NCBI RefSeq assembly: GCF_036421855.1
Contig: NZ_JAZGOK010000004.1
Reading direction: 5' to 3' (one strand)
Origin: Georgenia_B sunbinii
GTDB taxonomy: Bacteria > Actinomycetota > Actinomycetes > Actinomycetales > Actinomycetaceae
Length of the DNA: 64,000 nucleotides
This document shows positions 59,340 to 64,000 of this stretch, piece after piece. How positions within the stretch are numbered: the stretch's first letter is position 1; every line of letters begins with the position of its first letter. The position numbers were made by a program, and so were the translations under genes. The notes under the pieces are model-generated. The model was not told the DNA's origin. It did not search any database and saw nothing but the letters and a program-made list of their open reading frames with translations.

Positions 59340-60026
59340 TCAGGTGGACGACGGATCGGCGGAGAACCGGTAGCCCACCCCGCGGACGGTGCCGATGAGG
59401 TGGTCGTGCTCCGGGCCGAGCTTGGCCCGCAACCGCCGGACGTGGACGTCGACGGTCCGGGTGCCGCCGTAGTACTCGTAGCCCCACACCTCCTGCAGCA
59501 GCTGGCCGCGGGTGAAGACCCGGTCGGGGTGGCGCACGAGGTGCTTGAGCAGCTCGAACTCCTTGAAGGTGAGGTCGAGCGCACGGCCGTGGACCCGTGC
59601 GATGTAGCCCCCGGTGTCGATGAGGATCTCGCCGGCCTCGACGAGCTCGGCACCGGCGTCGGAGTCGCTGCGGCCCGGCCCGGTGAGCAGTCGCAGCCGC
59701 GCCTCGACCTCGGCGGGGCCGGCGGTGTCGAGGATGAAGTCGTCCAGCCCCCAGGTGCCGGTGACGGCGGTGAGGCCACCCTCGGAGCACACCGCGAGCA
59801 ACGGGACGGGCAGCGAGGTCGCTGCCGCCAGGCGGCACAGCGAGCGGGCGGTGGCCAGGTCCCGCCGCGCGTCGACGACGACGACGTCCGACTCCGCGGG
59901 GTCCACCAGCGAGGACGCCGCCAGCGGCGCCACCCGAGCCGGGTGGGACAGCAGGGCGAGCGCTGGTAGGACACCGACGGAACCCATGGGTTCCGCGGTC
60001 AGCACGAGCAGTCCGGCCATCGTCAT
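59340..60026 (-). CDS. glnR: nitrogen regulator GlnR (atypical response regulator)
   Basis: A 228-residue OmpR-type protein. The N-terminal receiver-like domain is degenerate: LLVLTAEPMGSVGVLPALAL, the conserved Asp52 in VVVVDARRDL, and WGLDDFILDTAGPAEVEARL, all GlnR hallmarks. The C-terminal winged helix has LDLTFKEFELLKHL and GTRTVDVHVRRLRAKLG. GlnR controls ammonium assimilation genes in actinomycetes and links to phosphate control by PhoP. AAAGG precedes ATG 60026. Gene order glnR-mshD-pst also occurs in mycobacteria. Confidence 0.9.
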   Translation of the reverse strand: MTMAGLLVLTAEPMGSVGVLPALALLSHPARVAPLAASSLVDPAESDVVVVDARRDLATARSLCRLAAATSLPVPLLAVCSEGGLTAVTGTWGLDDFILDTAGPAEVEARLRLLTGPGRSDSDAGAELVEAGEILIDTGGYIARVHGRALDLTFKEFELLKHLVRHPDRVFTRGQLLQEVWGYEYYGGTRTVDVHVRRLRAKLGPEHDHLIGTVRGVGYRFSADPSST

Positions 60027-60171
60027 GCCTTTCGTCGGTGGACACTGTATTGGCCACGGGGCTACCCGCCGAAGTTCCGAGGTGTGTCGTGATCTGGGAG
60101 ACTCCTGCCATGCCGCTTCCCGCCTGCGCCGTTGCGCCCATCGGTGTCCCGTCGCCCCGGCGAGCGGCCTG

Positions 60172-60891
60172 ATGGGCAGCTCGACGCGGGCAGTCATCAC
60201 TGCGGCGGTCACCGGGATGCTCGCGCTGGCATCGGTCTGGTACCTGCCGATGGTCGTCGTGCTCGGTGTGTCGGTCCTTCTCTTCGCCGCCGGCTGGCCG
60301 CGGCTGGTCGGCCTGCCGGCCGTCAACGCGTCGCGGGTCGTCATCGCGCTGACCGCGGCGGCGTCGATCGCCGTCGTCACCCTGGGTGAGGTCGGGGACC
60401 TCGTCGTCGTCCTCGGCCTGTCGGTCGCCGCCGCCTTCGTCGCCGAGATGCTGCGCAGCGACGGGCGACCACGGCTGGTGGAGTCCGTCTCCGGAACGTT
60501 CACCGGCGGCGCGATCGTCGCCTCCGGCGCCGCCTGGCTCGGGCTGGGCGACGCCCGCGCGGCGCTCGCCGTGGTGCTCACCGCCGCTGCCGCGCTGGCC
60601 GCCGGCGCGGCGTGCACCGCGCTGCCGGTACGCCCCCAGCTCGTGGCGACCGCTGCGACACTGGTCGCCGCGGGCGCCGGCGTCGTCGCCGGTCTGCTGC
60701 TGGCGAGCGTCGGCCCGCTCGCCGGCGCGCTCATCGGGCTCGCCGCCGGGATCCTCACCTCCGCGATCCACCTGCTGTTCGGGCGGCTGCCGTCCGTCGA
60801 GCGGCCACTACCCGCGCTGGCCGCGTCGATGGTCCCGCTGCTGCTCGCCGGCGCCCCGACGTTCATCGTCGGCAGCACCGTCTTCGGCTGA
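60172..60891 (+). CDS. multi-spanning membrane protein of unknown function
   Basis: A 239-residue protein with seven to eight hydrophobic segments, rich in Ala, Val and Leu, with few charged residues. No family recognised. It is divergent from glnR across 145 bases and precedes the FABP gene by 48 bases. ATG 60172 has only a weak ribosome site. Confidence 0.7.
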   Translation: MGSSTRAVITAAVTGMLALASVWYLPMVVVLGVSVLLFAAGWPRLVGLPAVNASRVVIALTAAASIAVVTLGEVGDLVVVLGLSVAAAFVAEMLRSDGRPRLVESVSGTFTGGAIVASGAAWLGLGDARAALAVVLTAAAALAAGAACTALPVRPQLVATAATLVAAGAGVVAGLLLASVGPLAGALIGLAAGILTSAIHLLFGRLPSVERPLPALAASMVPLLLAGAPTFIVGSTVFG

Positions 60892-60927
60892 CTGCCTGGC
60901 GGCGCTCAGCCCGTCGCGCCGACCGCG

Positions 60928-60933
60928 TAGCAT
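60928..60933 (+). promoter_or_regulatory. leaderless -10 box of the FABP gene
   Basis: TAGCAT, six bases, ATG 60940; no ribosome site. Confidence 0.55.
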
Positions 60934-60939
60934 CAAGAC

Positions 60940-61587
60940 ATGTCTGCCACCTTTGCGATTCCCGAGGGGCTGGCCCCCGAGATCTACCCGCTGGCTTGGC
61001 TGGTCGGGCCCTGGCGCGGCTACGGCGTGCTCGCCTACCCCGGTATCACCGAGCAGCCGGTCATCCACGAGGTCACCTTCGACCATGACGGTGGCCCCTA
61101 CCTGCGATGCACGAGCACGATGTGGACCGTCGACGCCGAGCGCTCGAGCTCGGTACCGAACGAGACCTCCGGCGCCGCCGGGGCCGCACTCCTGCACCCC
61201 GGTGGGGTGTGGGCGAGCGAGACCTCCTACTGGCGGGTCCCGCCTGGTCAGGACGCGGCAGCGACCGACGGCGCCGCCGGCACCGGCGAGGACACCGGCG
61301 CGTCGGGGGACGCCTCCGCCGGGCGCCCGCCACGCTTCGACATCGAGGTTCTCGTCGCCCAGCCCTCCGGGCACGTCTCTGTCTACGTCGGGCAGGTCCG
61401 GGGGCCGCGCATCGACCTCGTCTCCGACGCCGTCGTGCGGACCGCCAGCGCGGCCGAGGTGACCGCCGGCAGCCGGATGTACGGGCTCGTCGGCGGCGAG
61501 CTCATGTGGGTGGAGTCGCTGGCCGCCTTCGGGCACGAGCTGCAGTCGTACTCCTCGGGTCGGCTCAGCCGGCAGGACCAGCCGTGA
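60940..61587 (+). CDS. FABP/nitrobindin-like heme-binding domain protein
   Basis: A 215-residue beta-barrel protein of the nitrobindin/FABP family (DUF1794). LAWLVGPWRGYGVLAYP carries the GXWXGXG motif, and the final part contains the usual HELQSYSSGRL. An Ala/Gly/Asp-rich insert of about 30 residues near 105-135 is not usual. Nitrobindins bind heme and nitrogen oxides; whether this one does is unknown. The stop overlaps the YgfZ gene (GTGA), its usual neighbour. Confidence 0.85.
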   Translation: MSATFAIPEGLAPEIYPLAWLVGPWRGYGVLAYPGITEQPVIHEVTFDHDGGPYLRCTSTMWTVDAERSSSVPNETSGAAGAALLHPGGVWASETSYWRVPPGQDAAATDGAAGTGEDTGASGDASAGRPPRFDIEVLVAQPSGHVSVYVGQVRGPRIDLVSDAVVRTASAAEVTAGSRMYGLVGGELMWVESLAAFGHELQSYSSGRLSRQDQP

Positions 61588-62690
61588 GCGCCGCGAGGAG
61601 CCCGCTGCTGGCACGCTCGGGCGCGGTGGAGGGCGGCGGGCCGGACGCCGGCGTCGCGCTCCACTACGGCAACCCGGTAGCCGAGCAGCGCGCCCTGCGG
61701 GCCGGTGAGGGCGTCGTCGACCTCTCTCAGCTCGGCGTCGTCACGGTGGCCGGACCGGACCGGATCAGCTGGCTCAACACGCTCAGCAGCCAGCTGCTGC
61801 TCGACCTGCAGCCGGGCGAGTCGAGCGAGCTGCTGCTCCTCGACCCCAACGGGCGCATCGAGCACGCCGCCGCCGTCGTCGACGACGGCGAGAAGGCCTG
61901 GCTGGTCACCGAGGCCGCGAGCGTCGCCGGCCTGGTGGCATGGCTGGAGAAGATGCGCTTCATGCTGCGGGTGGAGGTGGCGGACGAGACCGCGACGACC
62001 GCCGTCGTCGGCAGCCACGGCGAGGGCTGGCTGGCGGTCGCCGCGCAGCCCGGCCACCTCCTCACCTGGCGCGACGTGTGGCCCACCACCAAGCCCGGCG
62101 CCACCCGTTACGGACCGGCCGACGCCGACCACCCCGGCCGCGAGCTCCACGCCGTGCTCAGCCTCGTCGCGCGCGACCGGCTCGGTGGCGTCATCGACGC
62201 CAGCGGTCACCGGCTCGCCGGGACCTGGGCGTGGGAGGCGCTGCGGGTGGAGGCCTGGCGCCCGAGGCTCGGCCGTGAGGTCGACGACCGCGCGATCCCG
62301 CACGAGCTCGACTGGCTGCGCACCGCCGTCCACCTGGACAAGGGCTGCTACCGGGGCCAGGAGACGGTCGCCCGGGTGTTCAACCTGGGCCGCCCGCCGC
62401 GGCGGCTCGTCATGCTCCACCTCGACGGCTCGGAGCACATCACGCCGGAGGTCGGTTCCCGGGTGATGCACGGCCAGAAGGACGTCGGCGTGCTCACCAC
62501 GGTGGTGCGCCACGAGGAGCTCGGGCCGGTCGGGCTGGCGCTGGTGAAGCGGTCGCTGCCGGCCGAGGAGACCCTCGATGTCGACGGCGTCGCTGCCGCC
62601 CAGGAGGTCATCGTCCCGGTCGCCGGTGAGGCGCAGGGCCGACCGACGCAGCGGCCCGGGCAGGAGCTGCGCCGCCAGCCTCGGCGCTGA
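61584..62690 (+). CDS. ygfZ: YgfZ/GcvT-domain Fe-S maintenance protein
   Basis: A 368-residue folate-binding-like protein. The YgfZ signature KGCYRGQE is present in DKGCYRGQETVAR, with the reactive Cys. YgfZ supports assembly or repair of certain Fe-S enzymes using a folate. Start GTG 61584 overlaps the FABP stop by four bases; C-terminal 25 residues are basic and disordered. Confidence 0.9.
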   Translation: MSAARSPLLARSGAVEGGGPDAGVALHYGNPVAEQRALRAGEGVVDLSQLGVVTVAGPDRISWLNTLSSQLLLDLQPGESSELLLLDPNGRIEHAAAVVDDGEKAWLVTEAASVAGLVAWLEKMRFMLRVEVADETATTAVVGSHGEGWLAVAAQPGHLLTWRDVWPTTKPGATRYGPADADHPGRELHAVLSLVARDRLGGVIDASGHRLAGTWAWEALRVEAWRPRLGREVDDRAIPHELDWLRTAVHLDKGCYRGQETVARVFNLGRPPRRLVMLHLDGSEHITPEVGSRVMHGQKDVGVLTTVVRHEELGPVGLALVKRSLPAEETLDVDGVAAAQEVIVPVAGEAQGRPTQRPGQELRRQPRR

Positions 62691-62724
62691 GCCGCGATCC
62701 GATCATGGTGTCGCAGGGGGAGGG

Positions 62725-63846
62725 ATGAGCGCCGAGGAGCGGTCCGAGCGCACCGACCTGCGCCGCTGGGGCGTGCGGATCCGGCTGCGCGCGCGCCAGG
62801 GAGCCCGGCGGGTGCAGGCGTCCGCGTTCCCGGTGCTCACCGCCGCCATCGCGGCCGGGCTCGCCTGGGGCATCGCCCACTACTGGCTGGGCCACAGCCA
62901 GCCGTTCTTCGCGCCGGTCGCCACCTGGGTGTGTCTCGGGTTCAGCTCCGACCGGCAGGTCCGCAAGGTGGCCGAGCTGGCGATCGGCGTGGCGCTCGGC
63001 GTCGCCCTCGGTGAGCTGGTCGCCTACTTCACCGGTACCGGGATCCTGCAGATCGTCGTCGTCATCGTCGTGGGGGCGCTCATGGCGCGGTTCATCGACC
63101 GCGGCCAGATGCTCACCATCCAGGCCGGCGTGCAGGGCATCGTCATCGTGGCGCTGCCCGCGATCAGCATGACCGACGGCATCACCGGGCGGTGGACGGA
63201 CGCGCTCATCGGCGGGGCCTGCGCGCTCGTCGTGGCCGTGGCGACGCCCGGCGATGCGCGCCGTCGCGCCCGGCAGCTCGCTGCTGCCAGCCAAGGTGAT
63301 CTCGCCCGGATGCTCCGCACGCTGGCGTCCGGGCTGCGCCGGGGCGACGCGGAGCTGGTGCGCGACGCGCTTGCCCAGGGTCGTGGCACCCAAGGGGTGC
63401 TCGACGAGTGGGCCGAGGTCGTCCGCAACGCGCTGCAGTCCGCGCGGATCTCACCGACCGCCCGGATGTACGTCCCGGAGCTGGCGCGGATGCAGCGAGC
63501 GAGCATGCTCAGTGACCGGGCGATGCGCAACGCCCGGGTCATCGCCCGGCGCGGGCTGGTGGCCGTCCAGGACGGCAGTCAGGACGAGGAGATCGCGGCC
63601 GCGCTGGAGCGGCTCGCCAACGGCGCCACGATGCTCGGGGCGGCGCTGTCGACCGGTGGCGACGTCGGGTCGGCACGTGGCGAGCTGGTGGCGGCGGTGC
63701 CCGCGCTCGACCCCGCGGCGTTCAGCCGTGGTGGCTGGCAGCTGCAGACGCTGGTCATCCTCATGCGCTCGCTCACCGTCGACCTCCTCCAGGCCTCGGG
63801 GATGAGCGCGATGGAGGCGACCCAGGTGCTGGCCGCCGACAGCTGA
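62725..63846 (+). CDS. FUSC-type/aromatic acid exporter-like membrane protein
   Basis: A 373-residue protein: basic N-terminus, five to six membrane segments in the first half (about 33-185, including HYWLGHSQPFFAPVATWVCL), then a helical cytoplasmic part rich in Arg, Ala and Leu. The layout is that of FUSC/ArAE-like proteins, which export aromatic acids in some bacteria. GGGGGAGGG precedes ATG 62725. Substrate unknown. Confidence 0.8.
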   Translation: MSAEERSERTDLRRWGVRIRLRARQGARRVQASAFPVLTAAIAAGLAWGIAHYWLGHSQPFFAPVATWVCLGFSSDRQVRKVAELAIGVALGVALGELVAYFTGTGILQIVVVIVVGALMARFIDRGQMLTIQAGVQGIVIVALPAISMTDGITGRWTDALIGGACALVVAVATPGDARRRARQLAAASQGDLARMLRTLASGLRRGDAELVRDALAQGRGTQGVLDEWAEVVRNALQSARISPTARMYVPELARMQRASMLSDRAMRNARVIARRGLVAVQDGSQDEEIAAALERLANGATMLGAALSTGGDVGSARGELVAAVPALDPAAFSRGGWQLQTLVILMRSLTVDLLQASGMSAMEATQVLAADS

Positions 63847-63902
63847 GCGGTCGACAGCTGCGGCAGAGCGGGCCAGCTTTGCCGCATGATCCAGGCGACA
63901 CC

Positions 63903-63908
63903 TAGACT
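63903..63908 (+). promoter_or_regulatory. leaderless -10 box of the DUF2516 gene
   Basis: TAGACT, six bases, GTG 63915. Confidence 0.45.
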
Positions 63909-63914
63909 CACCTG

Positions 63915-64000
63915 GTGTCCGTCATCGGCAACCTTCAGCTCCTCCTCTTCCTCGTGCTGGCGCTCATCGCGTTCGCCGTCGAGGTGTGGGCGCTGGTTCA
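63915..64000 (+). CDS. DUF2516 membrane protein, N-terminal part
   Basis: Only the first 28 residues lie in the window: SVIGNLQLLLFLVLALIAF, then VEVWALV. This is one membrane segment, as at the start of DUF2516 proteins, which are about 100 residues long and of unknown function. The GTG start follows a TAGACT box by six bases. Confidence 0.55.
   Translation, partial: MSVIGNLQLLLFLVLALIAFAVEVWALV

Overview
The window is chromosomal DNA from a high-GC Gram-positive actinobacterium, most likely a member of the Micrococcales or a relative. The evidence is very GC-rich codon use throughout, many GTG starts, leaderless promoters of the TANNNT-N6/7-GTG type, a mycothiol synthase (mshD), the developmental regulator BldC beside a DUF3073 gene, the orphan regulator GlnR, a PHO box of 11-nt GTTCAYC repeats, and an LPXTG-type anchor. 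The genus cannot be fixed from sequence alone. No prophage, transposase, CRISPR array or cas gene is visible; the region looks like core and near-core genome with lineage-specific inserts.

Region 1 (1-23 kb) is built around de novo purine synthesis: the end of purC, a fatty-acid desaturase, purS-purQ, then purL, and later purF-purM. purQ and purL are separated by about 10 kb holding alanine dehydrogenase, a tandem glycine riboswitch that leads an EamA-family transporter, and a fatty-acid module (MaoC dehydratase, FabG-type reductase, thiolase, TetR regulator, acyl-CoA dehydrogenase/oxidase) like the htdX-fabG4-fadA2-fadE5 locus of mycobacteria. Two intergenic blocks built from the same short repeats, in mirror-image order and opposite orientation, sit exactly at the two edges of this interruption. 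A cluster of DnaA-box-like 9-mers lies between ald and the riboswitch. After purL come NADP-type glutamate dehydrogenase, a CutC-like protein, a wall-anchored 5'-nucleotidase, a sterol-carrier-like protein and a small membrane protein.

Region 2 (23-37 kb): DUF3073, bldC, two small membrane-stress type genes, and a 1693-residue secreted protein that fuses a lamin-tail domain, a nuclease, a 5'-nucleotidase and a C-terminal repeat block. A tRNA-Glu/Asp/Phe operon follows, then a four-gene surface locus (TasA-like protein, SipW signal peptidase, anchored membrane protein, choice-of-anchor-G-like protein), a zincin protease, and an XRE regulator with two paralogous membrane proteins behind a strong leaderless promoter embedded in an inverted-repeat operator.

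Region 3 (37-51 kb): surE with a PfkB kinase, an acetyltransferase, msrB, an EEP hydrolase, a GlsB-like membrane protein, a DUF2207 protein, a fused mannitol PTS permease (EIICBA) divergent from a polyol dehydrogenase and a DeoR regulator, tRNA-Lys, a cysteine-free HesB-fold protein, and two paralogous proteins of unknown function flanking a GerW-like gene.

Region 4 (50-64 kb) is phosphate and redox housekeeping: mshD, polyphosphate kinase, a MutT1-type Nudix/histidine-phosphatase fusion, PHO box, pstSCAB, a septum-formation-family lipoprotein, GlnR, a membrane protein, an FABP/nitrobindin-like protein, YgfZ, an FUSC-type membrane protein and the start of a DUF2516 gene. Two secreted nucleotidases, Pst, Ppk and SurE in one window point to phosphate scavenging from extracellular nucleic acid and storage as polyphosphate; that link is inference.
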